64,000 nucleotides of DNA from CAWIHS01 sp963836005 (GCA_963836005.1 CAWIHS010000001.1:868001-932000), one strand, 5' to 3'. Positions 18,179 through 28,736 are shown, counted from the stretch's first letter. Translations and numbers: made by a program. The notes: generated by a model not told the origin, from the sequence alone.

Positions 18179-19621
18179 ATGAAAACTCAATACGATGTGG
18201 TAGTTATCGGTGCAGGTTCAGCAGGTTACGTGGCAGCAATCCGCTGCGCTCAGCTTGGACTTAAAACAGCCTGTATAGATAAGTGGTTAGATAAGGATCA
18301 TACGCCCAGATTAGGCGGTACCTGCCTGAATGCAGGCTGTATACCATCCAAGTCCCTGCTGGAATCTTCATCTCTGTATGATAAAAGTCTGCAGGAGCTG
18401 GAGCAGCACGGGATTTCATGCCAGCAGATCACTTTGAACCTGCAGCAAATGATGGCGCGTAAACAGCAAATTATCAACAACCTGACTCAGGGAATTCAAA
18501 CCCTGTTTAAGGCAGCCAGGATAGACTGGATAACGGGCAGTGCAACCCTGTCTTCAGATAAGACGGTACACGTTCTTAAGCATGGGGAAAAGCCGGCAAA
18601 ACTTACTCTCTCCGCCACTTCTGTTATCATTGCCACAGGTTCATCTCCTATACAGTTAGCCGATGCTGAACTGGATAATAATCACATCGTCGATTCAACC
18701 GGCGCACTGGAATTTGAGCAGGTACCCAAAAAACTCGGTATTATCGGCGCAGGTGTTATTGGCCTGGAACTGGGAAGTGTCTGGAACCGCCTTGGTTCTG
18801 AGGTGGCTATATTTGAAGCCCAGGATAATTTTCTCTCTTTTACCGATCAGTTGATAAGCAGAGAAAGTTACAGACAGTTTACCCGCCAGGGTCTTGAGAT
18901 TCATTTAAATAGTCGCCTGATGTCTGCGGCAGTAAAAAACAAAAAAGTCCTGGTGCGGTTCAAAAAAGATGATCAGGAATTTACCCGGACTTTCGACAAA
19001 CTGATCATTGCTGTTGGGCGCCAGCCTAATAGCAATGGTCTGGTACTGGATGACACTGAGCTGGTCATTGATGAACAGGGTTTTTTCCATGTCAATGAGC
19101 ATTGTGAGACCTCATTGCCCGGAGTTTATGCCATTGGCGATGTCGTTCGCGGCCCCATGCTGGCCCACAAAGGCTCCGAAGAAGGGATTATGGTGGCTGA
19201 ACGTATTGCCGGTCATTTTCATGAAGTCAATTATCAGCTCATCCCTTGCGTAATCTATACCGATCCCGAACTGGCGTGGGTTGGAAAAACAGAACAGGAA
19301 CTCAAAGCAGCCGGAGTTGAGTACAGTATAGGTACGTTCCCTTTTGCTGCCAGCGGCCGGGCCCAGGCAACTGGCGAAACCATCGGTATGGTAAAGATGA
19401 TCTCGGATGCTGTTACTGACAGAATTCTAGGGGTCCATATAATGGGTGGGCATGCCTCGGAAATGATTGCTCAGGCAGTCATTGCCATGGAACTGGGTGC
19501 CAGCGCAGAGGATATTGCCCTGAGTATATTTGCTCATCCTACTCTTTCTGAGGCGTTACATGAAGCCGCGCTGGCAGTAAACGGCAAAGCCATACATATT
19601 GCAGATAAAAGAAAACGCTAA
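18179..19621 (+). CDS. lpdA: dihydrolipoyl dehydrogenase (E3)
   Basis: 480 residues. The FAD-binding GAGSAGYVAA is at the N-terminus, the redox disulfide lies in GGTCLNAGCIPSK, the NAD-binding site is GAGVIGLELGSVW, the second FAD contact is YAIGDVVRGPMLAHK, and the C-terminal HPTLSEALHEAAL supplies the catalytic His-Glu of the partner subunit. It reoxidises dihydrolipoamide on SucB with NAD+. Being third in the suc operon suggests a copy dedicated to OGDH. The KWLDKDHTPRLGG insert before the disulfide is typical of the OGDH-linked proteobacterial type. Confidence 0.96.
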   Translation: MKTQYDVVVIGAGSAGYVAAIRCAQLGLKTACIDKWLDKDHTPRLGGTCLNAGCIPSKSLLESSSLYDKSLQELEQHGISCQQITLNLQQMMARKQQIINNLTQGIQTLFKAARIDWITGSATLSSDKTVHVLKHGEKPAKLTLSATSVIIATGSSPIQLADAELDNNHIVDSTGALEFEQVPKKLGIIGAGVIGLELGSVWNRLGSEVAIFEAQDNFLSFTDQLISRESYRQFTRQGLEIHLNSRLMSAAVKNKKVLVRFKKDDQEFTRTFDKLIIAVGRQPNSNGLVLDDTELVIDEQGFFHVNEHCETSLPGVYAIGDVVRGPMLAHKGSEEGIMVAERIAGHFHEVNYQLIPCVIYTDPELAWVGKTEQELKAAGVEYSIGTFPFAASGRAQATGETIGMVKMISDAVTDRILGVHIMGGHASEMIAQAVIAMELGASAEDIALSIFAHPTLSEALHEAALAVNGKAIHIADKRKR

Positions 19622-19845
19622 AAACTAACCGCCAGTCCCATAGAGCATCCCGATATATTTTTCCCAGACACATATCGGCCAACCCTTCTGGTTCGGGTAA
19701 GATAAATATCATACGCACTGCTATCGAGTTCAAGACCCAACCCCACCGAGGTTAAATAATTGAACCCAAGCACCCCGGTCTGATCACCAGAAAAGGTAGT
19801 ATGTGCGCCTTCAAGCACATAACCCAATGAACAGCGAACTGGTGG
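19618..19845 (-). pseudogene. C-terminal remnant of an outer-membrane beta-barrel-like protein
   Basis: The frame runs about 75 codons from just after a TAA to a stop that overlaps the lpdA stop. It has no good start and no Shine-Dalgarno. The sequence alternates polar and hydrophobic residues and ends with GLAVSF, a terminal Phe typical of outer-membrane strands. The family is unknown and the remnant status is inferred. Confidence 0.3.
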
Positions 19846-19938
19846 TTACATCTGCTAGAATGGAACTGGCCATCAAGGCCGGATCAGTAAGTACGCTGAA
19901 AAGCACATTATCTTAATCAATAAACCAGCTATAGTTCT

Positions 19939-22900
19939 TTATCCCACCCACACTCTGGCATTTCTGAACATTCTCATCCAGGCAGCATCTTCCCTGCCGG
20001 AACTGTTGCTCCAGGTATTTTGAATGTCTCTGAAAACCCGTTCAGGATGTGGCATCATGATCGTGAAACGGCCGTCTTCATTACACAGTCCAGTGATCCC
20101 CAGAGGTGTTCCGTTGGGATTGGCCGGATATTTTTCAGTCACACGGCCATCATTGTCAATATACTGCAGACTGATCAAGCCGGTTTTTCTGGCTTCTTCT
20201 GCAGAGCCTCCGAGTTTAAACTCTGCACGCCCTTCACCATGAGCCACGACCACTGGTATACGGGAACCTTCCATATCAGTAAAAAACAGCGAAGGAGATT
20301 TCAATACTTCCAGCATAACCGTTCTGGCTTCAAACTGCTCTGATTTGTTTTTTACAAAATGGGGCCAATGTGAGGTACCGGGAATTAATTCATGCAGATT
20401 AGACATCATTTGACAGCCGTTACAGACACCCAGGCCAAAGGTATCAGAGCGATCAAAAAAGGCCTGGAACTGATCACGAGCTTGCGAATTAAACAGCACG
20501 GATTTTGCCCAGCCTTCCCCGGCACCAAGTACATCACCAAAAGAAAAACCGCCACAGGCAGCCATCCCCTTGAATTGTGCTAATGATATCCGTCCTTCAA
20601 TAATATCTGACATATGTACATCAATGGTTTTAAATCCTGCGCGGTTAAAAGCGGCAGCCATTTCAATCTGACCATTCACTCCCTGTTCCCTTATAATCGC
20701 CATTTCAGGACGAATACCGGAATTAATATAGGGCGCAGAAATATCCTCACTGGGATCAAAACCTACTTCCACTTTCAGGCCCGGATCGCCGCTTTGCAGC
20801 AAACTGTCGTACTCCTCCTGCGCGCATTGCGGATTATCACGTAATTTCTGCATATGGTAGGAAGTTTCAGACCAGGCACGGTGGTAATTCCTACGGCTGT
20901 CGGCCAGCATCACTTGCTGATTAAAATTGAAACGAATAGTATCGTTAATTACAGGTGCACCAATAACGTGGCAGAGACTTTCCAGACCCAGCTCCCTAAC
21001 AAGCGCAAAGATATTTTCATGATCCGATGAGCGGATCTGTATTACTGCCCCCAGCTCTTCATTAAATAGCGCCGCATTTAATTCCTGCCGATCGACACAG
21101 AAAGCATGTAAATCAATATGCAGACCGCAGTGACCGGCAAAGGCCATTTCTACCAGCGTAGTAAACAGACCGCCATCTGAACGATCATGATAGGCCAGTA
21201 ACTGATCGTCATTATTGAGTGTCTGGATCAGTGTAAAAAAGGCCTTGAAGGCATGCACATCATCAAAATCTGGTGTCGTGTTGCCGGTCTGATTGTACAC
21301 CTGTGCCAGAGCAGAACCGCCTAATCTGTTACGGCCTTTGCCTAAATCGATGAGGATCAGTTTGCTTTCACCTTGATCCAGCTGCAATTGTGGTGTCAGG
21401 GTTTTTGCAGCATCCTGCACACGTGCAAAACCAGAAACAATCAAAGACAGCGGAGCGGTTACTGATTTATTCTCGCCATGCTCCTGCCAGACGGTTTTCA
21501 TAGACATGGAATCCTTACCCACAGGGATAGTAATACCCAACTGGGGACAAAGTTCCATGCCGACCGTTTTTACCGCATCATACAAGCCGGCATCTTCACC
21601 TTCATGCCCGGCAGGAGACATCCAGTTTGCGGAAAAGACTATATCCGACAGACTGTTTATTCGTGCAGCGGCGATATTGGTCAACGTTTCACCTATAGCC
21701 ATTCTGGCAGATGCGGCATGGTCAATCAGTGCCAGAGGGGTTCTTTCGCCGATAGCCATGGCTTCGCCGGTCAGTTCATTGAACCCGCTGCATGTCACAG
21801 CCACATCAGCTACCGGTACCTGCCACGGTCCAACCATCTGTTCACGCGCCACCATTCCGGTGATAGAGCGATCACCAATAGTGATCAAAAAAGATTTGCC
21901 CGCTACCGCAGGCAGGTGTAACACACGATCTGCCGCTTCGGCAAGCTCAATGTGCCGGTATTGAAATGCTGGCTGGTCACACTTAACATGTTCAACCAAA
22001 CGGGACATTTTAGGTGGTTTTCCCAGCAAAACTTCCAGCGGCATATCAATCGGCTGGTTACTAAAATGACTGTCATCCAGGACCAGCCTTTGCTCTTTGG
22101 TTGCTACGCCAAGAATAGCATAAGGCGCTCTTTCTCTTTGACACAAACTTTCAAACAGATCAATTCTGTCAGGAGCCACTGCCATCACATAGCGTTCCTG
22201 GGATTCATTACACCAGATTTCCATAGGTGACATACCTGGTTCGTCATTGGGTACTTTGCGTAATTGAAAATGACCGCCCCGCCCTGCATCATTCACCAGC
22301 TCGGGTAAAGCATTAGAAATGCCCCCCGCACCTACATCGTGAATAGATAAAATCGGATTTTCCCTGCCCAGTTGCCAGCATCGATCGATAACCTCCTGAC
22401 AACGTCGTTCCATTTCAGGATTACCGCGCTGTACCGAGGCAAAATCCAGATCTTCTGCACTACTGCCGGAAGCCATGGAAGAAGCCGCTCCGCCGCCCAG
22501 GCCAATTAGCATGGCTGGGCCACCGAGCAGTACGATTTTTGAGCCGACGGGAACTTCACCCTTGTGTACATGCTCAGACTTTATATTACCCACACCTCCA
22601 GCCAGCATTATGGGTTTATGATAACCGCGCACTTCATGGCCCTTTCTGGTGCGGATTTTTTCTTCAAAAGTTCTGAAATAACCACAGATATTAGGGCGTC
22701 CAAATTCATTATTAAACGCCGCTGCGCCTATCGGTGCTTCGAGCATGATATCCAGCGCAGAGACAATACGTTCGGGTTTACCATAGTCCACTTCCCAATG
22801 CTGCGGCAGGGCTGGAATTTTAAGATTGGAAACCGAAAATCCGCACAAACCGGCTTTAGGTTTGGATCCCTGGCCGGTGGCGCCTTCATCGCGAATTTCA

Positions 22901-23847
22901 CCCCCTGAACCTGTAGCAGCGCCGGGGAAAGGAGAAATAGCCGTCGGGTGATTATGAGTCTCAACTTTCATTAAGATGTGGCTGTCTTCATCATGATGCT
23001 GGTAATGTCCCGTATTGGGATCGGGATAAAAGCGGCGGATGTTAAATCCTTCAATCACTGCGCAATTATCACTATATGCAGACAAAATACCTGCAGAATT
23101 TTGCTTATAGGTATTTCGGATCATAGCAAACAGGGATCTGTCCTGCTGCTGGCCGTCAATAGTCCAGTCAGCATTAAAAATTTTATGGCGGCAATGTTCG
23201 GAGTTAGCCTGGGCAAACATCATCAATTCAACATCACTGGGATCACGGCCCAGCCTGGTAAAGTTATCCACCAGATAGTCAATTTCGTCTTCTGCCAGAG
23301 CTAATCCCAGTTCCCGATTCGCGCTGATAAGTGCATCCCGTCCGCCTTCCAGCACCGGGATGTTGTTGAGCGGTGCAGGTTGATGATGGGAAAACAGATA
23401 TTCTGCATCATTGATATCTTCGAATACCGTTTCAATCATCCGATCATGCAGAGACTGAGAGATCATTTGCCGCTGTGTTTGAGTCAAAGACACTCCGTGG
23501 TTCATAGTCACGGTATATAAAATTCCCCGTTCAATAAGCTTTATCTCGCTCAAACCGCAATTATGGGCAATATCGGTAGCCTTGCTGGCCCAGGGTGAAA
23601 TGGTACCCACCCGGGGAATGACCATAAAATCTTCACCCTGATACTCAGCCTGTTCTTTGCTTTCTCCATACATCAAGATACGTTCCAGCACCATCATCTG
23701 AGCATCATTTGGTTTTTTGACGGTGTCAACAAAATGAATAAATTGACTACTGACTGCATGGATACTCGGCACATCTGCATGTAATTTATGCAGTAACTTT
23801 TCAATTCGAAAGGATGACAGGGCGGATTTACCATGCAAAATCAACAT
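19939..23847 (-). CDS. purL: phosphoribosylformylglycinamidine synthase
   Basis: 1302 residues, the long single-chain proteobacterial form. In order: an N-terminal PurS-like part, two AIRS-like ATP-binding halves (MKVETHNHPTAISPFPGAATGSGGEIRDE, written here only as a landmark with its key HNHPTAI, and later VGKDSMSMKT), and a C-terminal class I glutaminase with nucleophile GVCNGCQM and PHPERVF near the end. It converts FGAR to FGAM in purine synthesis using glutamine and ATP. GGAG lies upstream of the ATG at 23847. Monocistronic, convergent with the suc operon. Confidence 0.97.
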   Translation of the reverse strand: MLILHGKSALSSFRIEKLLHKLHADVPSIHAVSSQFIHFVDTVKKPNDAQMMVLERILMYGESKEQAEYQGEDFMVIPRVGTISPWASKATDIAHNCGLSEIKLIERGILYTVTMNHGVSLTQTQRQMISQSLHDRMIETVFEDINDAEYLFSHHQPAPLNNIPVLEGGRDALISANRELGLALAEDEIDYLVDNFTRLGRDPSDVELMMFAQANSEHCRHKIFNADWTIDGQQQDRSLFAMIRNTYKQNSAGILSAYSDNCAVIEGFNIRRFYPDPNTGHYQHHDEDSHILMKVETHNHPTAISPFPGAATGSGGEIRDEGATGQGSKPKAGLCGFSVSNLKIPALPQHWEVDYGKPERIVSALDIMLEAPIGAAAFNNEFGRPNICGYFRTFEEKIRTRKGHEVRGYHKPIMLAGGVGNIKSEHVHKGEVPVGSKIVLLGGPAMLIGLGGGAASSMASGSSAEDLDFASVQRGNPEMERRCQEVIDRCWQLGRENPILSIHDVGAGGISNALPELVNDAGRGGHFQLRKVPNDEPGMSPMEIWCNESQERYVMAVAPDRIDLFESLCQRERAPYAILGVATKEQRLVLDDSHFSNQPIDMPLEVLLGKPPKMSRLVEHVKCDQPAFQYRHIELAEAADRVLHLPAVAGKSFLITIGDRSITGMVAREQMVGPWQVPVADVAVTCSGFNELTGEAMAIGERTPLALIDHAASARMAIGETLTNIAAARINSLSDIVFSANWMSPAGHEGEDAGLYDAVKTVGMELCPQLGITIPVGKDSMSMKTVWQEHGENKSVTAPLSLIVSGFARVQDAAKTLTPQLQLDQGESKLILIDLGKGRNRLGGSALAQVYNQTGNTTPDFDDVHAFKAFFTLIQTLNNDDQLLAYHDRSDGGLFTTLVEMAFAGHCGLHIDLHAFCVDRQELNAALFNEELGAVIQIRSSDHENIFALVRELGLESLCHVIGAPVINDTIRFNFNQQVMLADSRRNYHRAWSETSYHMQKLRDNPQCAQEEYDSLLQSGDPGLKVEVGFDPSEDISAPYINSGIRPEMAIIREQGVNGQIEMAAAFNRAGFKTIDVHMSDIIEGRISLAQFKGMAACGGFSFGDVLGAGEGWAKSVLFNSQARDQFQAFFDRSDTFGLGVCNGCQMMSNLHELIPGTSHWPHFVKNKSEQFEARTVMLEVLKSPSLFFTDMEGSRIPVVVAHGEGRAEFKLGGSAEEARKTGLISLQYIDNDGRVTEKYPANPNGTPLGITGLCNEDGRFTIMMPHPERVFRDIQNTWSNSSGREDAAWMRMFRNARVWVG

Positions 23848-24110
23848 TTAGTGCACTCTCCTGAAAGGATTGGAATTTCAACTATCGGGTATTCGCCACC
23901 CGCTTTGGATTGAGGGATTTTAAAAAAACTGAGTCTAACATATTTTGCTGTAAAAGTTGTCTCTGAAATATTTTTCCGCTTCAAATATGGGCTTGCTATT
24001 TTCGCTGATAGATATATTCTTTTGAACACTTTTGCCTGGAGGTATCAGTCAAGCTGGTATAAAATCAGCTGCATATGATGGCTCGAAAATTCAATTGCAG
24101 GAGAAACCAA

Positions 24111-25142
24111 ATGAACCGTCAACACCTCACCTTTTCACTTATGCTGTTACTCTTCCCGATACTGTTTTTCTCAGCAAATGGTCATGCTCTAAACACAGCC
24201 AAAGGAAAACTCACAGGAGCCAGGGAAACTCAGTTCCCAGGCTGGTTCAAGGAGAGCTTTCTTGACATTACTGAAGACATTGCAGAAGCGAATGAATCGG
24301 CTAAACATGTTGTATTATTTATGTATACAAACGGCTGCCCTTATTGCTATAAAATGGCAGAAGAAAATTTCAAACATGCCCCTTATACGTCATTTATCAA
24401 GCAAAATTTCGATGTCATTGCGCTGAATATCCTGGGTGATCGTGAAGTCGCGCTGGATGAAAATACGACACTCAGTGAGAAGGAGCTGTCTCAACAATGG
24501 CAGGTAATGTATACCCCTACTATTATTTTTCTCAATAGCCAAAACGAGGTTGTTGCCCGCATCAACGGTTATCGTTCGGTCGCTGATTTTAAAGTTGTGC
24601 TCGATTATGTGCAGCAGAAAGCCTACGAGAAAACATCATTGGCCAAATACATTGATAGTAAAAAACAAACTGAATATACCTTGCGTGATCACCCTCAATT
24701 GACCACAAGCACCAGGCTCAACACTGTTCCCGCAAAGCCCCTGGCGCTGTTGTTTGAAGACAGTGGCTGCCTTGACTGTAATGCCTTGCACGATGGACAT
24801 CTGAGAGATCCGGAAGTCAATGAGCTGTTGAAAAACTTCACTGTTGTCCGTCTGGACACACAGTCAGACGAGGAGATTACAGATGTCGACGGCAACCCTA
24901 CCACACCTCGCGCTTATGCCGAAACGCTGGGACTGACCTATCGACCCGGGCTAATTTTATTTGCTCATGGCAAGGAAATCATCCGTATCGAGAGTATGCT
25001 GTATAGATTTCATTTCAAGGAGATTTTGCGCTACGTAGGTGAGGGTTATTATAAGAAATATCCGGATAATTTCTATGATTATCTGGATATCAGAACCGCT
25101 GAATTACTCAATAGTGGTCAGGATGTGAATATTTCTGAATAG
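24111..25142 (+). CDS. periplasmic protein with two thioredoxin-like domains
   Basis: 343 residues from the ATG at 24111, chosen because GCAGGAG lies directly upstream and a clean signal peptide follows (LMLLLFPILFFSANGHA). The first thioredoxin-like domain has GCPYCYKM (CXXC) and a cis-Pro region (VMYTPTIIFL). The second domain has GCLDCNAL (CXXC) and LTYRPGLILF. The arrangement resembles SoxW/thioredoxin-fold proteins that keep periplasmic cysteines or sulfur carriers reduced. No sox genes are in the window. Its 3' end overlaps the convergent deacetylase gene by 35 bp. Confidence 0.78.
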   Translation: MNRQHLTFSLMLLLFPILFFSANGHALNTAKGKLTGARETQFPGWFKESFLDITEDIAEANESAKHVVLFMYTNGCPYCYKMAEENFKHAPYTSFIKQNFDVIALNILGDREVALDENTTLSEKELSQQWQVMYTPTIIFLNSQNEVVARINGYRSVADFKVVLDYVQQKAYEKTSLAKYIDSKKQTEYTLRDHPQLTTSTRLNTVPAKPLALLFEDSGCLDCNALHDGHLRDPEVNELLKNFTVVRLDTQSDEEITDVDGNPTTPRAYAETLGLTYRPGLILFAHGKEIIRIESMLYRFHFKEILRYVGEGYYKKYPDNFYDYLDIRTAELLNSGQDVNISE

Positions 25143-26073
25143 CAATATTTTCTGTCAGTGCCTGCAAATGTGATTCAACTGAGCGGGCCATCGCTACGGT
25201 ATTATAACCGCCTTCCAGAGTTGAGATGATGCGGTTGTCTGCAAATTTAGCAGCCATGTCGACGATAATTTCTGTGACCCAGAAATAATCTGCCTCGGTT
25301 AAATTCAAATCGGCCAGGAAGTCATCTTTATGGGCATCAAAACCAGCTGAAATAAATATCAGCTGGGGTTTAAATTGCTCCAGGGCCGGAAGCCATCGCT
25401 GTTGAACCGCAGCCCTGAATTCTTCACTACCTGAGCCTGCTGCCAGCGGAGTACAGATGATGCGTTCATCATTTATGGCAAAAGGTTCATTGGGATAAAA
25501 GGGATGCTGAAAACTGGAACAAAACATAACCCGGCTTTCATTTTTCAGAAAGTTTTCACTGCCGTTGCCATGATGCACATCAAAATCAAGCAGCGCCACC
25601 CTGTCCAGCTGATATTTATCCAGAGCCTCGGCTATTCCCACGGCTACGTTATTGAAGATACAAAAACCCATGGCCCGATCGTATTTGGCATGGTGTCCCG
25701 GGGGTCTGACCCCGCAGAAAACATGTTTGTTCTGCCCTTCCATCACCAGCCGGGTAGCCAGCACCACTGCGCCTGCAGCGCGTTTTGCTGCTTCCAGGGA
25801 AAAACTTGAAAGCCGTGTATCAGGATCAAGATAAACTGCCGCATTTTCCTGCAGCGGGGCTATTTCCTCGATGTTTTTTATATAGGATTGGGCATGCACT
25901 CTCAGCAGTTGCTCTCTGGTCGCCAGAGGCGCTGCATGAAAGTCCAGTTTGTCATATAATGGAGAATTCCTGAGATGTTCCAGAATTGCTGTCAGCCGCT
26001 GTGGTGACTCAGGGTGCCCTGCACCATTATCATGCAGCAGACAGACCGGATGGGAAATATAAGCACAACGCAT
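25108..26073 (-). CDS. histone-deacetylase-superfamily hydrolase
   Basis: 321 residues of the class II HDAC/acetoin-utilisation/acetylpolyamine amidohydrolase fold. The catalytic site reads RPPGHHA and DFDVHHGNGSE (Asp and His zinc ligands), then SAGFDAHKDD with the third zinc Asp and TLEGGYN at the end. Bacterial members deacylate polyamines or protein lysines. It starts one base after the stop of the Sel1-like gene, so the two are co-transcribed. Its 3' end overlaps the convergent thioredoxin-like gene. Confidence 0.88.
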   Translation of the reverse strand: MRCAYISHPVCLLHDNGAGHPESPQRLTAILEHLRNSPLYDKLDFHAAPLATREQLLRVHAQSYIKNIEEIAPLQENAAVYLDPDTRLSSFSLEAAKRAAGAVVLATRLVMEGQNKHVFCGVRPPGHHAKYDRAMGFCIFNNVAVGIAEALDKYQLDRVALLDFDVHHGNGSENFLKNESRVMFCSSFQHPFYPNEPFAINDERIICTPLAAGSGSEEFRAAVQQRWLPALEQFKPQLIFISAGFDAHKDDFLADLNLTEADYFWVTEIIVDMAAKFADNRIISTLEGGYNTVAMARSVESHLQALTENIAIQKYSHPDHY

Positions 26074-26526
26074 TTAATCGCATTCTTCCGCGGGTTTATC
26101 CGCAGTTCGGTACTTTTCAGCCAACTGCATATAGACTGTCCCCTGTTTGACATCTAAAGGAACAATCATACCACTGAGATACATTTTAGACAGCGTTTGA
26201 GCCGCCTGGTAATGTTTGTTTTGCACCGCCTGCTCCAGCCAGTACACCCCTTTTTGCGGGTCTTTCTCACTGAGCACTTCATCAATCAGCATCTGCCCCA
26301 GCAGATACTGAGCTTCTGCATGGCCCTCTACAGCCAGCGGCTCCAGCTGCATGTAGGCCTGTGCATAATTGCCCTGTTCGATTTCCTGCAAAGCCACAGA
26401 ATATGCATCAGCCATTGCCATAGAGGCTGACAACATAACCGATAAAAAAAGCAGCAGTTTTATCACATCTGAAAAATTTCCTGAACGGTATAAAGTTTGC
26501 CTAAGTGTAAAGCGTTTTTTCACCAT
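26074..26526 (-). CDS. exported Sel1/TPR-like repeat protein
   Basis: 150 residues. A basic start is followed by a hydrophobic signal sequence (IKLLLFLSVMLSASMAMADA). Sel1-type repeats come next, AEAQYLLGQMLIDE and HYQAAQTLSKMYLSG, with the characteristic spacing. It ends in a short acidic tail. It is probably periplasmic and mediates protein contacts. Zero-gap with the downstream deacetylase gene. Confidence 0.68.
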   Translation of the reverse strand: MVKKRFTLRQTLYRSGNFSDVIKLLLFLSVMLSASMAMADAYSVALQEIEQGNYAQAYMQLEPLAVEGHAEAQYLLGQMLIDEVLSEKDPQKGVYWLEQAVQNKHYQAAQTLSKMYLSGMIVPLDVKQGTVYMQLAEKYRTADKPAEECD

Positions 26527-26708
26527 TTACTCCCGTAAATAAAAATTTATTCTACTTACTCTGCATATCTAAAAATTACCCTGAATGCCTGATTTTAGTT
26601 TTTTGTGAATGCCGGTAAGGTCATATTAGATTTTAACAGCTATCGAGGCAGCATCAAGCGACAAAAGCATAGAGAAACTTTTAAATGCATCTCCGACTAT
26701 TGATTGGG

Positions 26709-28073
26709 TCATTTCTGACGAGATGCTGTACCACTGCGATGATTCACTTTACTATTTCTGTTGCCCGTTTTATTGCCGACAGAACTTCGTCCACCGGTAT
26801 GCTTCTTATTCTTGCTGCTGGGTTTATGTCCTCTGGCATTTTCACCGGAACGCTGGCCGTCTCTATGACCTGATTTCGGTTTTTTAGGTTTCCTGGATTT
26901 TTGGCTGTGAACTTGACGCAGATGCGATGCTGGTAAGTCATGTACTGGTATAAAGCCATCAACAAATTGGCGCGTTAGTAATTCATTCGTCAGATGCTCA
27001 ATATCAGACAACTGTTTAAACTCATCTGCACTGACCAGCGAGACCGCCTGACCGCTGGCTCCAGCCCGGCCTGTACGTCCAATTCGATGTACATAATCTT
27101 CCGCTACATTAGGCAAATCAAAATTGACCACCTGCGGCAACTGATCAATATCCAGGCCGCGTGCCGCTATGTCAGTGGCAACTAAAATTCTGATTGATCC
27201 GTTTTTAAAATTAGCCAGAGCCTTTGTGCGTGCTCCCTGACTCTTGTTGCCATGAATGGCGGTGGCTTTTATGCCCTCATCTTCCAGATAACGGGTCAGC
27301 CGGTTGGCTCCGTGTTTGGTTCGGGTAAAGACCAGCACCTGCTGCCACTGGTTATCATGAATCAACTGCGTGAGCAGGGCAGACTTCCTTTTCTTGTCCA
27401 CCGGACAAATCCACTGCTTTACCGATTTCGCAGCGGTATTACGGGGACTGACAGAAATTTCAAGCGGATTATTCACCATTCCTCTGGCCAGATCACGAAT
27501 TTCCTCAGAAAAAGTCGCGGAAAACATCAGATTCTGGCGCTGTCTGGGTAATAACGACAAAATCTTCCGGATATCATGGATAAACCCCATATCCAGCATT
27601 CGGTCAGCTTCATCCAGTACCAGTACTTCCAGTTGCTTAAACCTGACGGCATTTTGATTATACAGATCCAGCAAGCGCCCGGGAGTAGCCACCAGTATAT
27701 CCACGCCCTTGCGTAATTTTATCATTTGCGGATTTATCTTCACTCCGCCAAACACCACCGTAGAACTTAAAGGTAAATGTTTTCCATAAGTTGCAACACT
27801 GTCCCCTACCTGGGCCGCTAACTCTCGAGTAGGGGTTAGCACGAGAACACGAGCCTGATTTGCCTGCGCTCGTTCGCCTTTTGTCAGCCGTTCTAAAATG
27901 GGCAGGGTAAAGCCCGCTGTCTTACCAGTACCCGTCTGAGCCGCCGCCATAAGATCCCTGCCTTCAATGACTGCAGGTATTGCTCTGGACTGAATGGGTG
28001 TGGGAATATCATATCCCTGCTCAGCTATAGCTTCAAGGATTGGGGCAGACAGGCCCAGGGAAGCAAAACTCAT
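26709..28073 (-). CDS. rhlE: DEAD-box RNA helicase RhlE
   Basis: 454 residues from ATG 28073, supported by AGGAGA ten bases upstream; an earlier ATG would add 19 unlikely residues. Motifs in order are the Q motif (FASLGLSAPILEAI...PTPIQ), AAQTGTGKT, PTRELAAQ, DEAD, SAT, HGNKSQGAR and HRIGRTGRAG. The C-terminal tail is lysine/arginine/serine-rich, as in RhlE. It unwinds RNA in ribosome assembly and RNA turnover. Confidence 0.93.
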   Translation of the reverse strand: MSFASLGLSAPILEAIAEQGYDIPTPIQSRAIPAVIEGRDLMAAAQTGTGKTAGFTLPILERLTKGERAQANQARVLVLTPTRELAAQVGDSVATYGKHLPLSSTVVFGGVKINPQMIKLRKGVDILVATPGRLLDLYNQNAVRFKQLEVLVLDEADRMLDMGFIHDIRKILSLLPRQRQNLMFSATFSEEIRDLARGMVNNPLEISVSPRNTAAKSVKQWICPVDKKRKSALLTQLIHDNQWQQVLVFTRTKHGANRLTRYLEDEGIKATAIHGNKSQGARTKALANFKNGSIRILVATDIAARGLDIDQLPQVVNFDLPNVAEDYVHRIGRTGRAGASGQAVSLVSADEFKQLSDIEHLTNELLTRQFVDGFIPVHDLPASHLRQVHSQKSRKPKKPKSGHRDGQRSGENARGHKPSSKNKKHTGGRSSVGNKTGNRNSKVNHRSGTASRQK

Positions 28074-28170
28074 CGAGTCGTCTCCTGTCGTTGCATTTTT
28101 GGAACACCAGACTATCTGGATGTAGGGCATGTAGCTTACAGGATATTATTACTAATTCATAGGTAAGTTG

Positions 28171-28644
28171 TTAATTTTTATCCAGTTGCTGAATTAACAG
28201 CAGCTTGAATAAAGCAGCCCTTTTGCGGTTAATACCAAAATCACTATGACCGACTCTGGAAGCAGAACGCAGGTGAAGCTTGAGAGTCTGCTGGTCAATT
28301 CTTATCTCAAAATCATCCACAAATCCCAGCACGGGTGAAGAAAAAGTGGCTGCAAGATAATCATTATTCAGATGCTGAATGACACCGCCCATATCGTTGA
28401 TGATTATCTCACAGACCGGCAGGATGGCGGTCTCGAAACCGCCAGGCAATTCAACCGGGGTAATGTAATGTTCAAGATCAACAGGATCTTCTGAACTAAT
28501 ACAGTTCGGTGAAGCAGGACAGGATAGCAGCTGCCCCTGTTGTATTCCGGGAGCAACAGCTGTTCTGGATTTAAGCGCCAGATAGAAAAATACGAGCACT
28601 ATAAGCAAAACAATGATTAGTGTGGTGATGGCAATTATTTTCAT
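28171..28644 (-). CDS. DUF1499-family protein
   Basis: 157 residues with one N-terminal membrane segment (IIAITTLIIVLLIVLVFFYL) and the DUF1499 signature CPASPNCISSE. The later FVDDFEIRID and LHLRSASRVGHSDFG blocks are typical of the family. Biochemical function is unknown. It is monocistronic and divergent from the macro-domain gene. Confidence 0.82.
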   Translation of the reverse strand: MKIIAITTLIIVLLIVLVFFYLALKSRTAVAPGIQQGQLLSCPASPNCISSEDPVDLEHYITPVELPGGFETAILPVCEIIINDMGGVIQHLNNDYLAATFSSPVLGFVDDFEIRIDQQTLKLHLRSASRVGHSDFGINRKRAALFKLLLIQQLDKN

Positions 28645-28736
28645 TCAGGCCCCTCAAAATTAAATCTGGTTCTGATAAAATGGTAGCAAAAGAAAAATCA
28701 CACTTTTTTTTTGCCATCCACTTAGGTTAAGCACGA

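Noticed and set aside
19939..23847. Many antisense frames opposite purL (up to about 150 codons)
   Set aside because: Shadows of the strong purL coding sequence; no starts with ribosome sites and no recognisable motifs.
23841..24029. 62-codon minus-strand frame upstream of purL
   Set aside because: Overlaps the purL start region, has no protein-like motif and no ribosome binding site.
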